Below, piece by piece: positions 8,810-18,395 of a stretch of DNA of 64,000 nt. This DNA comes from Paeniglutamicibacter gangotriensis Lz1y (lineage in GTDB: Bacteria > Actinomycetota > Actinomycetes > Actinomycetales > Micrococcaceae): the NCBI RefSeq assembly GCF_000348945.1, contig NZ_AOCK01000002.1, forward strand, positions 434,001 to 498,000. Reading direction: 5' to 3'. Every line of letters starts with the position of its first letter. The stretch's first letter is position 1. The notes below the pieces were generated by a model that saw nothing but the letters and a program-made list of their open reading frames with translations, did no database searches and was not told where the DNA came from. The position numbers and the translations under genes are program-made.

Positions 8810-9300
8810 TTTGGGCACAGGTCCGTGGCTGTGCACGGTCCTGGACTTCGGCGTCTCGTCAACGAGTATTTCGAAGGCCGTCAAGGTTCCGTGTCCCTTG
8901 GCCCTTGCCTTGAGCCCGGAAAGAATGGTGGGCATGGCGTTGACGGAGGCCCCGTGGATGGCATGCATTAGGACGAATGAACCAGGCTGGGGCTCGTGCA
9001 GGACGTCGGCTATGACCGTCGTGGAATCACGCAGTTTCCAGTCCAAGGTGTCCATGTCCGACAACCACCGCGGTAGGGGCGGAGAAGCGCCGTACCGGAC
9101 TCTATTGACGGTGCCGGAGAGTGGGCGCATCAGTCGGGGTGCTTCTTCGGTGATCCCAATGACCTCGACGTTATACGCCGGGTCCGTTTTGGACCTGCTG
9201 ACAGATGAGCGAGTCATCGACGTGGTGCATCCAGGCGTGGATGCCGATTTTGTGCTCGTTGGCCAGGTCTCGACGGGCGGTGTGCGGGGTGGAACAGTGG
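8810..9300 (-). pseudogene. Decayed polysaccharide deacetylase (NodB-like) gene
   Basis: On the minus strand, 9166-8810 reads an almost intact C-terminal NodB domain: DTLDWKLRD, then PGSFVLMHAIHGASVNAMP, ILSGLKARAKGHGTL and FEILV. In the upstream part, DLANEHKIGIHAWMHH (9270-9220) fits the HxxxH-type metal-site region but lies in another frame and ends at a stop. The N-terminal catalytic Asp region was not found. These enzymes remove acetyl groups from peptidoglycan or chitin-like sugars outside the cell. The remnant converges on the frameshifted end of the ABC-F gene. Confidence 0.75.
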
Positions 9301-9494
9301 CCGGTCCACAACGACGGCCATGAAATTTCGTGAAATCAAAACCTTGTGAATATGCCCACAATCGGAGGCACTATTCCCGTAACATCGGGCCGTGGAGCCG
9401 GGCATATGACGTGGTGGGCGATATTCTGGGCCTTCTGGTTCGGTCGATCCTGAGCCATGCATCCAGCCCACTGAAATAGCAAAGGTGCCACCCT

Positions 9495-11090
9495 GTGTCA
9501 GTAAACAAGCCAGTCGTCCTTTTGGCCGAAGAACTCTCGCCCGCAACCATTGCGGCCTTGGGTCCCGATTTCGAGATCCGCCACACTGACGGTGCGGACC
9601 GCTCCCAGCTTTTGGCTGCCATCGCTGATGTGGATGCCATCCTCGTGCGTTCGGCCACCCATGTTGATGCCGAGGCCATCGCTGCAGCCAAGAACCTGAA
9701 AATCATTGCGCGTGCGGGTGTCGGGCTGGACAACGTGGACATCAAGTCGGCCACCCAGGCCGGTGTCATGGTTGTGAACGCACCGACCTCGAACATCATT
9801 TCGGCCGCCGAACTGACCGTGGGGCACATCGTCTCCTTGGCCCGCCGCATCCCTGCCGCCAACGCCTCGCTGAAGGCCGGCGCGTGGAAGCGTAGTTCCT
9901 ACACCGGTGTGGAACTCTTCGAAAAGAAGGCCGGCATCATTGGCTTGGGCCGCATCGGCGCGCTCGTTGCAGCACGCCTGCAAGGCTTTGGCATGGAAAT
10001 CCTTGCCTACGACCCCTACATCACCCCAGCACGCGCCCAGCAGCTCGGTGTGACCTTGGTGGAACTTGATGAACTGTTGGCTCAGTCCGACTTCGTCACC
10101 ATCCACATGCCCAAGACCCCGGAAACCATTGGCATGCTCGGCAAGGACGCCTTTGCCAAGATGAAGAGCAGCGCCTACGTCATCAACGTGGCCCGTGGCG
10201 GTCTAGTGGATCAGGACGATCTGTACACGGCGCTGAAGAACGGCGAGATCGCCGGAGCCGGTATCGACGTCTTCGTCCAGGAGCCCAGCACGGATCTCCC
10301 CTTCTTTGAATTTGAGAACGTGACTGTCACCCCGCACTTGGGTGCCTCGACCGAGGAGGCCCAGGAGAAGGCTGGCGTCTCGGTTGCCAAATCGGTTCGC
10401 TTGGCACTGGCCGGGGAACTGGTACCGGATGCGGTGAACGTTGCAGGCGGCGTGATCGATGAGAACGTGCGCCCGGGCATCCCGTTGATCGAGAAGCTGG
10501 GCCGCATCTTCACCGCCCTGACCGTTGGTTCCTTGACCAATATCGACGTGGTGGTCTCAGGCGAGATCGCGTCCCTGGACGTCAAGGCCCTGGAGCTTTC
10601 GGCACTCAAGGGTGTGTTCATGGACGTTGTGTCCGACCAGGTCTCCTACGTCAACGCCCCGGTGTTGGCCGAACAGCGTGGCGTGGCCACCCGACTGGTG
10701 ACATCCCCGGATTCCCCCGAGTACCGCAACTTGCTCACTGTCAAAGGCGCTTCAACCGAGGGCACCCAGCTTTCGGTATCCGGCACGCTGACCGGCCCGA
10801 AGCAGATCGAAAAGATCGTGGGCATCAACGGCTATGAAATTGAACTCCCGATCGTGGACCACATGATCGTGCTTCGCTACGCCGACCGTCCGGGTGTCAT
10901 TGGCACCTTGGGCAACGTGCTGGGCGAGCAGGGCGTGAACATTGCCGGCATGCAGGTGGCCCGCAAGGAAGAGCGTGGAGAAGCAGTCGCTGTCCTGGCC
11001 ATCGACGCTGCGCTTCCGGCCGGCGTCCTGGATATCGTTCGTGCCGCCATTGGCGCCACGGTGGCCCGCGAGATCAACCTCGAGGACTAA
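9495..11090 (+). CDS. serA: D-3-phosphoglycerate dehydrogenase
   Basis: The protein is 531 aa, the size of the long actinobacterial SerA. It oxidises 3-phosphoglycerate to 3-phosphohydroxypyruvate with NAD+, the first step of serine synthesis. Order of domains: substrate-binding domain; NAD domain with GLGRIGALVA and the acidic YDPY turn; INVARGGLVD; catalytic His in TPHLGASTEEA; the intervening ASB domain; and an ACT domain at the end (DHMIVLRYADRPGVIG), the usual serine-sensing regulatory site. The start is GTG at 9495. A long inverted repeat with T run follows the gene. Confidence 0.97.
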   Translation: MSVNKPVVLLAEELSPATIAALGPDFEIRHTDGADRSQLLAAIADVDAILVRSATHVDAEAIAAAKNLKIIARAGVGLDNVDIKSATQAGVMVVNAPTSNIISAAELTVGHIVSLARRIPAANASLKAGAWKRSSYTGVELFEKKAGIIGLGRIGALVAARLQGFGMEILAYDPYITPARAQQLGVTLVELDELLAQSDFVTIHMPKTPETIGMLGKDAFAKMKSSAYVINVARGGLVDQDDLYTALKNGEIAGAGIDVFVQEPSTDLPFFEFENVTVTPHLGASTEEAQEKAGVSVAKSVRLALAGELVPDAVNVAGGVIDENVRPGIPLIEKLGRIFTALTVGSLTNIDVVVSGEIASLDVKALELSALKGVFMDVVSDQVSYVNAPVLAEQRGVATRLVTSPDSPEYRNLLTVKGASTEGTQLSVSGTLTGPKQIEKIVGINGYEIELPIVDHMIVLRYADRPGVIGTLGNVLGEQGVNIAGMQVARKEERGEAVAVLAIDAALPAGVLDIVRAAIGATVAREINLED

Positions 11091-11113
11091 TCCTCAGACG
11101 TTTCCGTAGTTAG

Positions 11114-11189
11114 CGTGCCTCGCACGCCGCCAGCAACTTTCCTTAGCTCGATTCAGGAAGACAGCTGGTTGGCATGCGAGGCACGTTTT
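11114..11189 (+). terminator. Terminator after serA with long loop
   Basis: CGTGCCTCGCACGCC (11114-11128) pairs with GGCATGCGAGGCACG (11171-11185) through 15 bp with one G-T wobble, followed by TTTT. The loop is about 42 bases and can itself fold partly. Confidence 0.6.
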
Positions 11190-11389
11190 CATTCCAAGGG
11201 CGCCTCTTGGGGACGACTGGTGGCTGGGCAAAGCTCGCGGTGCACATGCTTGGAAGTCCTCTGACGTTGAGTCTCGCGATGAGCCAGCAATCCTTCGGGG
11301 CAACATCAGGGATGCCCGGTATTACTGTGAAGTAGCTAGCAAACGCTCAGGTAGGCCGCACATTTCCCAATCGATCACTTCGCACGACT

Positions 11390-11395
11390 TAGGAT
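11390..11395 (+). promoter_or_regulatory. -10 box TAGGAT, leaderless-type promoter (NYN gene)
   Basis: TAGGAT lies 6 nt before the ATG at 11402 with no Shine-Dalgarno sequence between, so the transcript probably begins at the start codon. Confidence 0.5.
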
Positions 11396-11401
11396 TGGAA
11401 G

Positions 11402-12454
11402 ATGATGTCTCAAAGTGCAATTTTCGTGGATGCCAGTTTTTTGCTTGCTATTGGGGGACACCGTGCTTCCGGAACTACCTTACGTGCTTCGTTTACGGTT
11501 AACTATGAATCCTTGATCGAGGGAATCCTTAGGACAGCAAAGGATTTCAGCGGGTTGGAAAACTTGCGGATCTATTGGTATGACGCGGCGAAGGACGCGA
11601 TATTTACCGACCAGCACAAGCGTATTGGACTGCTACCGGGTGTGAAAGTTCGATTAGGTAGGATCTCCTTCAACGGTGAGCAAAAGGGAGTCGACCTCAA
11701 GCTGGGCCTTGACCTTGTGGGTATTGCCCGTAATCGGGCCGCTTCGGTCGCATTCCTGGTTTCCGGCGACGACGATCTGGCCGAGGCCGTGGAAGAAGCC
11801 CAAGACTTGGGGATGAAGGTCGTTCTTATCGGTGTTGAGAAAGCAGATCATCGTCTGGGCGTGGCTTCGGTTGCAGAACACCTGGCCCTGCGCGTGGACA
11901 GCATCATTACCTTGCCTGAGGAACTGATCAAGTCAGTATTTGTAAAAGCCGTGTCATGGGACGCGGAGCATGTCAGCCAGACGGCGAATATCGCTAATGC
12001 ACCGGTATCCGTCAAGGAAAGTGAACGCGGCGTTGTGGAAGCACATCTGGTTCCGAAGCCCGGTGCACCTAAACCGCCGACTCCTGCCTTGCTGAACCAG
12101 CGTCCGAAGTTTCAAGCGCAGGCGCCGGTAATTGCTCCTGCACCGGCGGACTACCAACTGGTCTACAGTTCGACTCAGCAAACCTCTGGATTTGCCGGGG
12201 GAGCCGGTGATGACATGAATGCCATGGATGTGGCCGTTCAAGTCGGTAGCAGCGTAGCCAAGAATTGGCACGCCAGCACAACGCAGACCGAACTGCAGGA
12301 CCTGATTGCAGATCGACCCCTCTTGCCGGCCGAGATCGACCGGGTACTGCTTAAGGACTGCGCCCAGCGCTTGGGCGAATGGAAGACAGACCTGCAGGAT
12401 GTTCGCAGAGCCTTACGTGTGGCGTTCTGGGAGCAGCTCGATCAGCTCACATAA
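11402..12454 (+). CDS. NYN-domain (LabA/DUF88-like) predicted ribonuclease
   Basis: The protein is 350 aa. Residues 1-165 form a NYN/PIN-like nuclease domain: IFVDASFLL at the start supplies the first catalytic Asp, then IYWYDAAKD, LGRISFNGEQKGVDLKLGLDLVGIA with the KGVDLKL acid, and FLVSGDDDLAEAVEEAQDLGMKVVLIG with the SGDxD motif. All acidic positions expected of the fold are present. A Pro/Ala-rich linker (about residues 215-250) leads to a C-terminal helical region (LIADRPLLPAEIDRVLLKDC) that could bind RNA or a partner. NYN proteins are metal-dependent RNases; the target here is unknown. It lies directly upstream of metG in the same direction, but metG has its own promoter signature. Confidence 0.85.
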   Translation: MMSQSAIFVDASFLLAIGGHRASGTTLRASFTVNYESLIEGILRTAKDFSGLENLRIYWYDAAKDAIFTDQHKRIGLLPGVKVRLGRISFNGEQKGVDLKLGLDLVGIARNRAASVAFLVSGDDDLAEAVEEAQDLGMKVVLIGVEKADHRLGVASVAEHLALRVDSIITLPEELIKSVFVKAVSWDAEHVSQTANIANAPVSVKESERGVVEAHLVPKPGAPKPPTPALLNQRPKFQAQAPVIAPAPADYQLVYSSTQQTSGFAGGAGDDMNAMDVAVQVGSSVAKNWHASTTQTELQDLIADRPLLPAEIDRVLLKDCAQRLGEWKTDLQDVRRALRVAFWEQLDQLT

Positions 12455-12489
12455 TGGTCGCGGATGGCCGTTTCGGTGCCAAACTACGG

Positions 12490-12495
12490 TAGATT
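12490..12495 (+). promoter_or_regulatory. -10 box TAGATT, leaderless-type promoter (metG)
   Basis: TAGATT is followed by exactly 6 nt and then the GTG start of metG, with no ribosome-binding site. Confidence 0.5.
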
Positions 12496-12501
12496 TCTAG
12501 G

Positions 12502-14055
12502 GTGACTTCTGAGCAGACTCCGTTCTTCATTACCACCGCCATCTCCTACCCGAACGGCGTGCCCCATATTGGGCATGCCTACGAGGTTATTGCCACCGAT
12601 GCCATGGCTCGTTTCAAGCGTCTTGATGGCTACGACGTGTTCTTCATGACGGGCACCGATGAGCACGGCCAGAAGATGCTGCAGACAGCTGAACGTGAGG
12701 GGATCACCCCTCGCGAGTTGGCACAGCGCAACTCGGACGCCTTCCAAGCGATGAATGATGAACTCGGCATCAGTTACGACCGGTTCATTCGCACGACGGA
12801 CTCGGATCACTATGCTGCAGCCCAGGCCATTTGGAAGCGTATGGAGTCCAACGGAGATATCTACCTGGATAAGTACGCGGGATGGTACTCGGTGCGGGAC
12901 GAGGCCTTCCACGCCGAGGAAGATACCGAGGTCCGCGAGGACGGTGTCCGCTATTCTAAGGAAACCGATACCGAAGTCACCTGGACCGAAGAAGAATCCT
13001 ACTTCTTCCGCCTCTCTGCCTATCAGGACAAGCTACTCGAGCTCTATAAGTCACAGCCAGACTTTGGTGCTCCTCATACCCGCTTCAACGAAGTCATACG
13101 ATTTGTTGAGCGTGGGCTGGAAGACTTGTCTATTTCACGCACCACCTTTGACTGGGGTGTCCCGGTTCCGGGCAACAAGGATCACGTCATGTACGTGTGG
13201 GTTGACGCCTTGACCAACTATCTGACCGGTACCGGATTCCCGGATATTGAATCGGAATCCTTCAAAAAGTATTGGCCGGCAGATGTGCACGTGATCGGCA
13301 AGGACATCTCACGTTTCCACGCGATCTATTGGCCAGCTTTCCTCATGTCGGCGAAGCTGCCGTTGCCGAAACGTGTGATGATACATGGCTTCCTTAACAA
13401 CAATGGCGTGAAGATGTCCAAGTCCTTGGGCAACGTGGTGGCACCTGCCGACTTCATTTCGCAGTATGGGCTAGATCAGGTCCGCTACTTCTTCCTGCGC
13501 GAAGTACCTTTTGGTGCGGATGGCAGCTACAGCCATGACTCCATTGTTGGACGTATGAACTCGGACCTCGCCAACAACCTCGGAAACCTCGCGCAGCGTT
13601 CGTTGTCTATGGTGGCGAAAAACTGTGGGGGAGCGGTTCCCACACCCGGTGAGTTCACGGATGCGGACCAGCAGATCTTGGCTGAAGCCGGAAATCTCCT
13701 GGAAATCTGCCGAGACTCGTTCTCACGCCAGGAATTCAGCAAGGCGCTCGAAGCCATCTGGACCGTGCTGGGGGACACCAACGCCTACTTTGCCGACCAG
13801 GCTCCGTGGGTACTCCGTAAGACGGATGTGGCGCGTATGGAGACCGTTCTCTACGTAACTCTCGAGGTACTTCGCCGAGTTGGCATCTTGGTGCAACCGG
13901 TAATGCCAACCGCAGCAGCATCGCTCTTAGGGGTACTTGGTCAGGCCGAGGGCTCGGCACGTGAATTTGTCGAATTCGAGACCGCACTCGTGGCCGGTGC
14001 TGAATTGCCCGCACCTGCGCCGATCTTCCCGAAGTTCGAGGATTCGACTGTCTAA
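12502..14055 (+). CDS. metG: Methionyl-tRNA synthetase
   Basis: The protein is 517 aa and charges tRNA-Met with methionine. Class I signatures are the HIGH motif (residues 22-25 in [14 protein letters not shown]) and KMSKS (residues 304-308). The tRNA-binding helical domain follows ([16 protein letters not shown], then [12 protein letters not shown]). The connective peptide lacks an obvious Cys4 zinc knuckle, as in the short actinobacterial type. There is no C-terminal OB-fold dimerisation domain. The GTG start is supported by the TAGATT box six bases upstream. Confidence 0.97.
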   Translation: MTSEQTPFFITTAISYPNGVPHIGHAYEVIATDAMARFKRLDGYDVFFMTGTDEHGQKMLQTAEREGITPRELAQRNSDAFQAMNDELGISYDRFIRTTDSDHYAAAQAIWKRMESNGDIYLDKYAGWYSVRDEAFHAEEDTEVREDGVRYSKETDTEVTWTEEESYFFRLSAYQDKLLELYKSQPDFGAPHTRFNEVIRFVERGLEDLSISRTTFDWGVPVPGNKDHVMYVWVDALTNYLTGTGFPDIESESFKKYWPADVHVIGKDISRFHAIYWPAFLMSAKLPLPKRVMIHGFLNNNGVKMSKSLGNVVAPADFISQYGLDQVRYFFLREVPFGADGSYSHDSIVGRMNSDLANNLGNLAQRSLSMVAKNCGGAVPTPGEFTDADQQILAEAGNLLEICRDSFSRQEFSKALEAIWTVLGDTNAYFADQAPWVLRKTDVARMETVLYVTLEVLRRVGILVQPVMPTAAASLLGVLGQAEGSAREFVEFETALVAGAELPAPAPIFPKFEDSTV

Positions 14056-14217
14056 GCAGTATCGGGATGTGTCAGCGGCGCTTATCTGTATCGCGTCGGT
14101 TCGGGCTTGAAACAGGGCGGTTGCGCGGTTGGGTTGTGAGATGCCTTTCACTTTAAGTAGTCGAGGAGCAGTCTTCTTGAGTTCTAGAATTCAAGCACCG
14201 GTCATTCTCGTTGGCCG

Positions 14218-15115
14218 CCGGTGGGCAATTTGAAACCGTCATTGACGAGGCCAAAAGTGCCTACCCGCAGGCCCGGGTCCTGGGCCTGGTCGAATGCGGT
14301 ACCCACGTGGTCATCGGCGCGGTGGTCTCCGGGTGCGACACCGCCGAGCAGAGCATGTATCCGGGGCTCCTGCACAGGCTCCAGCCGGGCATGCTGGCGA
14401 TTGCCGACCGAGGGTTCTTCAGCTACGAAGTGTTCAAGCTAAGCATCGAGACCGGCGCCGAACAATTGTGGCGGATGAAATGCAATGCGGTGCTGCCGGT
14501 GCACGAGGAATTCGCCGACGGGTCATATTTTTCGGCGGTTTATGAGGGCACGAAGCAGCGGCGCCACAATACGGACCCGATCCCGGTGCGCGTGATCGAA
14601 TACACCGTCACCACAGGCAAGGATGTTGGGGATTTCTTGTTGATCACCACCATCTTGGACCCGGCCGATGCTCCGGCCCAGGACCTCGCCGAGGCCTATG
14701 CCCAACGATGGGAAATCGAACTATGTTTTGATGAGCTCAAGACCCACCAGCGTGGCCCTTCCCTGGTGTTGCGCTCCAAGGCCCCCGGTGGGGTTCTGCT
14801 GTAGATCTACGGCTATCTCTGCGTGCATTACGCACTATGTTCCCTGATTGGCGAAGTCGCTCGCGGCCTTGACGAGGACCCCCTGCGTATTTCCTTCACG
14901 CGAACCCTCTGGGCCGCACGGCGAATATTGGCCGCGCGCCCGGCTTTTTCCCCCTAAAAAACATGCCGAAGCCTTCGTCGTTTTCTGCCGGGAAGTCCTG
15001 CATGAGCGGTTGCCTCCTCGGCGGCAGAGCAGCAACCCCCGCGTCGCGAAACGGAAGATGTTCGGCTGGCCACTCAAACGCGTTCCTAAAAATCCTAAGT
15101 AAACTGTATTGGTCC
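14218..15115 (+). mobile_element. IS4-type transposase remnant, 5'-truncated
   Basis: The fragment encodes the central and C-terminal part of a DDE transposase of the IS4 type: GLVECGTHVVIGAVVSGC, MLAIADRGFFSYEVFKLS (the second catalytic Asp in ADRGF) and YAQRWEIELCFDELK (the catalytic Glu in the Y-x(6-7)-E motif). It stops prematurely at TAG 14802-14804 and further stops follow in the tail (KTCRSL region). No N-terminal domain is present. It aligns along its whole length with the copy at 57789-58980, sharing even the non-coding end up to GTATTGG. It is not functional. Confidence 0.85.
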
Positions 15116-15182
15116 TAAATCGATTTCCGCACTTCTGGAGGCGAATATCCCGGCAATTTGCCCGGCCTCATGAAAGGCCGGG

Positions 15183-15872
15183 TTAAGGCGTTACAACACC
15201 GGTTTCGTAGGCTATAACTACCGCTTGCACTCGGTCTCGTGCATTCAGTTTGGCCAGGATGTGGCCCACGTGGGTCTTGACCGTCGCCTCGGACAGAAAC
15301 AGCCCGGCAGCAATCTCCGGATTTGATTGGCCGTTGGCGATGAGCTCAAAGACCTCGCGTTCGCGTGGGGTCAAGGAGGCCACAGACTTCACATGGGCAC
15401 TGTCGGGCAGTGTCGAGCGCCGCAGCATGGGGGCGACGTGGTCAAGGAGTCGGCGTGTGGTGGAGGGTGCTATGACGGCGTCCCCGCGATAGACGGTCCG
15501 GATGGACTCAAGGAGTTCCTCGGGCGGGGCATCCTTGAGCAGGAATCCGCTGGCACCGGCTTGGATGGCCGAGAGTGCGTACTCGTCGAGGTCGAAGGTC
15601 GTCAGCACGATGACCTTCGGGCCGGCGGTGTCCATGGAACGGTGGGACAAAAGGTGTTGGGTTGTTTCGATTCCATCCATCTCGGGCATGCGGACGTCCA
15701 TCAGAATGACATCGGCACCGGCCAACGTCGGGGAGCCAATTGCTTCGCGCCCGTTGGAGGCTTCGGAAACGACTTCCAGATCTTCCTGTGAATTAATGAG
15801 CATCCTGAATCCGCTGCGAACCAATAATTGGTCGTCAACGAGTCCGACTCGGATGGGATCTGCCTTGTTCAA
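15183..15872 (-). CDS. NarL/LuxR-family response regulator
   Basis: The protein is 229 aa. The receiver domain (about 1-125) has the acidic pair in GLVDDQLLVRSG, phospho-acceptor Asp in VILMDVRMPEMDG, Thr/Ser in VLTTFD and Lys in FLLKDAPPEEL. The C-terminal LuxR helix-turn-helix is SLTPREREVFELIANGQSNPEIA with ATVKTHVGHILAKL. It is a DNA-binding transcription regulator activated by phosphorylation. It lies 5 bp downstream of the sensor kinase gene and surely forms a pair with it. The regulon is unknown; no transport or efflux gene sits next to it. Confidence 0.95.
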   Translation of the reverse strand: MNKADPIRVGLVDDQLLVRSGFRMLINSQEDLEVVSEASNGREAIGSPTLAGADVILMDVRMPEMDGIETTQHLLSHRSMDTAGPKVIVLTTFDLDEYALSAIQAGASGFLLKDAPPEELLESIRTVYRGDAVIAPSTTRRLLDHVAPMLRRSTLPDSAHVKSVASLTPREREVFELIANGQSNPEIAAGLFLSEATVKTHVGHILAKLNARDRVQAVVIAYETGVVTP

Positions 15873-15877
15873 TTTCT

Positions 15878-17065
15878 CTAGTCCTCGGTATAGGGGATGA
15901 ATACGTCAACGTGGAATCCGCCGCTTGTGGCAGGTTCCGCAACAATGTGTCCGTCGTAGAGGGCCACGCGTTCTGCCATGCCGCGCAGTCCCTGGCCGGA
16001 GTCCTTGGTGGACAGGGCCCCGGCCCCGCGGCCGTTGTCCGTCACCTGCAGTTTCAGGCCGCGGCCATCCCAACTTAGGTTCACCATTGCCCTCGCGGAC
16101 GGACCAGCATGTTTGACCACGTTGGTCAGGGCTTCTTGGATCGCGCGGTAGGCGGTGAGCTCCGCTCCCGCAGGCAATTCCCTCCGGGGTTCACCGGCGG
16201 CGTTGAATTCGATATCGAGCCCTGACTTGCGGGTGGAATCGAGCAGGTCCGGGACATCGGTCAGGGTGGGGAGCGGCCTGGTGGAGGCTTCCCCGTCATT
16301 GCGCAGCACTCCCAGCAGACGCCGCATTTCACGCAAGGATCCCCTGCCGGTGCTTGAAATGGTTGCGAGGGTCTCGCGGGCGATCTGAGGATCCTGTTCA
16401 CTGGCATACCTGGCGCCATCTGCCTGGGTGATGATGACGGACAGGGAATGGGCCACGATGTCGTGCATCTCGCGGGCAATATGGCTGCGTTCATCCGCCG
16501 CGGCCAATTCGCGTTCCTGTTCTCGTTCGTCTTCCAGTCTCCGAGTCCGGTCCTCGAGGGTTTGCATTGCCAGTCTTCTGGTGCGTGCCAAGTCCCCAAA
16601 CGTCCACGCCACCAACACCAGGAGTCCAAGACCGATAATGTTCGCCAGAGTGCCTTCGAGCGTGGTCCCGCCGGACCACGCCCCAGTCCTAAGGCTGGCC
16701 AGCAGGGCCCCGGTGAATCCTGCGGCAAGCCCGGCGAAGGATTGCCAACGTTTTGCGTATGCCGCCAAGGTGTACACCGTGATGGGCACGGCAATCTGCG
16801 ACGGCATCAGCTCTGCCATGATGATGACTTGGATGAGGTGCGCGAAGACTATGCTTCCCGCGGCAAGCCCAGGGTGCCGCCGGCGCCAGATCAAGGGAAG
16901 GGTTTGTGCCGACCCCAGGATGGCGGCCGTCCAACCGTTGCCGGAAGCGCCGAGCAGGATCCCTGCCAGAAAGCCGAATACCAGCCATATTCCGAGACCA
17001 AATATGAGATCGACCTTGTTCGGATTCTCACGAATCCATTTGTCTATGGTGCGGTGGGGCGTCAT
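15878..17065 (-). CDS. Membrane sensor histidine kinase (HisKA_3 type)
   Basis: The protein is 395 aa. The first ATG with an AGGA sequence nearby gives this start; an in-frame ATG at 17083 is possible and a TTG at 17107 unlikely. The N-terminal half holds about five hydrophobic segments (VDLIFGLGIWLVFGFLAG, LAAGSIVFAHLIQVIIM, ITVYTLAAYA, NIIGLGLLVLVAWTFG). A dimerisation domain follows with the phospho-acceptor His in SHIAREMHDIVAHSLS. The ATPase domain has TNVVKHAGPSA (N box) and DNGRGAGALS with QGLRGMAERV (G boxes). It phosphorylates the regulator encoded just downstream. The sensed signal is unknown; no large extracellular domain is visible, suggesting that it senses within the membrane. 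Confidence 0.93.
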   Translation of the reverse strand: MTPHRTIDKWIRENPNKVDLIFGLGIWLVFGFLAGILLGASGNGWTAAILGSAQTLPLIWRRRHPGLAAGSIVFAHLIQVIIMAELMPSQIAVPITVYTLAAYAKRWQSFAGLAAGFTGALLASLRTGAWSGGTTLEGTLANIIGLGLLVLVAWTFGDLARTRRLAMQTLEDRTRRLEDEREQERELAAADERSHIAREMHDIVAHSLSVIITQADGARYASEQDPQIARETLATISSTGRGSLREMRRLLGVLRNDGEASTRPLPTLTDVPDLLDSTRKSGLDIEFNAAGEPRRELPAGAELTAYRAIQEALTNVVKHAGPSARAMVNLSWDGRGLKLQVTDNGRGAGALSTKDSGQGLRGMAERVALYDGHIVAEPATSGGFHVDVFIPYTED

Positions 17066-17222
17066 TGATTCCTGCGTTGGCATTGGGCGGGCGAACTTCA
17101 ATGCCAAGCCTACGTGGTGCGGCGAAGGGACACCTCATGCCAGGGCATGACATCTGCGAGTCGGATACCAAGGATGCCGTTCACAATATGAGACGGGTTG
17201 CTCACATAGTGATACAAGTCGA

Positions 17223-17228
17223 TAAACT
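17223..17228 (+). promoter_or_regulatory. -10 box TAAACT upstream of leuB
   Basis: TAAACT lies 8 nt before the leuB ATG with no Shine-Dalgarno sequence in between, fitting a leaderless or near-leaderless transcript. Confidence 0.4.
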
Positions 17229-17236
17229 TATGTGTC

Positions 17237-18295
17237 ATGAGCGAATCATTGAATATTGCCGTGATCCCAGGCGACGGTATCGGGCCTGAAGTCATTTCCG
17301 AGGCCGTCAAGGTCTTGAAGAAGGCCGTCGAAGGCACAGGCAAGCAACTGGAGTTGACCGATTACAAGCTCGGTGCAGAGCATTGGCTCGCGACGGGGGA
17401 GACCTTGCCGGAAGAAACTCTTGCGGCACTGCGTACCCACGATGCCATCCTGTTCGGGGCAGTCGGTGCGGCACCGGGGGACACCAGCATCCCCTCGGGG
17501 CTGATTGAACGTGAACTGCTGCTCAAGTTGCGCTTCAGCCTTGACCACTTCGTGAACCTGCGACCGTCGAAGCTCTACCCCGGTGTCCCCAGCCCTTTGG
17601 CCGACCCGGGAGAAATCGACTTCATCGTCGTCCGTGAAGGCACCGAAGGTCCTTATGTGGGCAACGGTGGGGTCTTGCGCGCGGGCACCCCGCATGAAAT
17701 TGCCACCGAGGTTTCGATCAACACCTCCCATGGTGTCGAGCGGGTCGTTCGTGACGCCTTCCGCCGGGCCAACGATCGTGAGCGCAAGCATGTGACGCTG
17801 GTCCACAAGCACAATGTCTTGGTCTTCGCCGGCCACTTGTGGCGCCGGACCGTCGAAGCTGTGGCCCCGGAATTCCCTGAGGTCACTCACGACTACCTGC
17901 ACGTCGATGCGGCAACGATCTTTATGACCACCAATCCCTCCCGCTTTGACGTGATCGTCACTGACAACCTCTTTGGCGACATCCTCACCGACCAAGCTGG
18001 TGCCATTACCGGTGGAATCGGTCTTGCCGCCTCGGGCAACATCAACATGGATCGGACCGCCCCCTCGATGTTCGAGCCGGTTCACGGTTCGGCCCCGGAC
18101 ATTGCCGGGCAGCAGAAAGCCGACCCCACCGCGGCAATCCTCTCGGCAGCACTCTTGCTGGACCACGTGGGACTCTCCGAGGCCGCGCGCAGGGTGGAGG
18201 CCGCCGTCGAAAGCGACATCGCATCGCGCGACGAAATGACCGACCCGCGCACCACGGCTGAGATCGGCGATGCAATACTGGCCGCGCTGGCTTAA
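17237..18295 (+). CDS. leuB: 3-isopropylmalate dehydrogenase
   Basis: The protein is 352 aa and performs the NAD-dependent oxidation and decarboxylation of 3-isopropylmalate in leucine synthesis. Family marks are [16 protein letters not shown] at the start, [18 protein letters not shown], and the C-terminal [18 protein letters not shown] segment (catalytic Asp residues), then [10 protein letters not shown] and the expected NAD-binding loop. It is separated from ilvE by about 100 bp carrying a strong hairpin. leuC and leuD are 12 kb away, as is common in actinobacteria. Confidence 0.96.
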   Translation: MSESLNIAVIPGDGIGPEVISEAVKVLKKAVEGTGKQLELTDYKLGAEHWLATGETLPEETLAALRTHDAILFGAVGAAPGDTSIPSGLIERELLLKLRFSLDHFVNLRPSKLYPGVPSPLADPGEIDFIVVREGTEGPYVGNGGVLRAGTPHEIATEVSINTSHGVERVVRDAFRRANDRERKHVTLVHKHNVLVFAGHLWRRTVEAVAPEFPEVTHDYLHVDAATIFMTTNPSRFDVIVTDNLFGDILTDQAGAITGGIGLAASGNINMDRTAPSMFEPVHGSAPDIAGQQKADPTAAILSAALLLDHVGLSEAARRVEAAVESDIASRDEMTDPRTTAEIGDAILAALA

Positions 18296-18331
18296 GCTGG
18301 TTCGTAGGTTCACTGAGGAACCAATTCTTAG

Positions 18332-18359
18332 GGTGGCAGGCCCTGACGGGTCTGCCACC
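18332..18359 (+). promoter_or_regulatory. Stable hairpin between leuB and ilvE
   Basis: GGTGGCAGGCCC (18332-18343) pairs with GGGTCTGCCACC (18348-18359) over 12 bp with one G-T wobble and a TGAC loop. No T run follows, so it is not a classical intrinsic terminator. It could be an RNA-processing or stability element, or a weak attenuator setting the leuB/ilvE ratio. Confidence 0.55.
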
Positions 18360-18395
18360 GCAACGCCCCTGTCGAAGAGGAAGTCTGACGACATC

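Noticed and set aside
9301-9494. Riboswitch or T-box leader before serA
   Set aside because: I could not find a T-box consensus, specifier loop or a recognisable riboswitch core.
13900-15120. metG-linked functional transposon
   Set aside because: The transposase piece lacks its N-terminus and has several stops, so it is a dead remnant.
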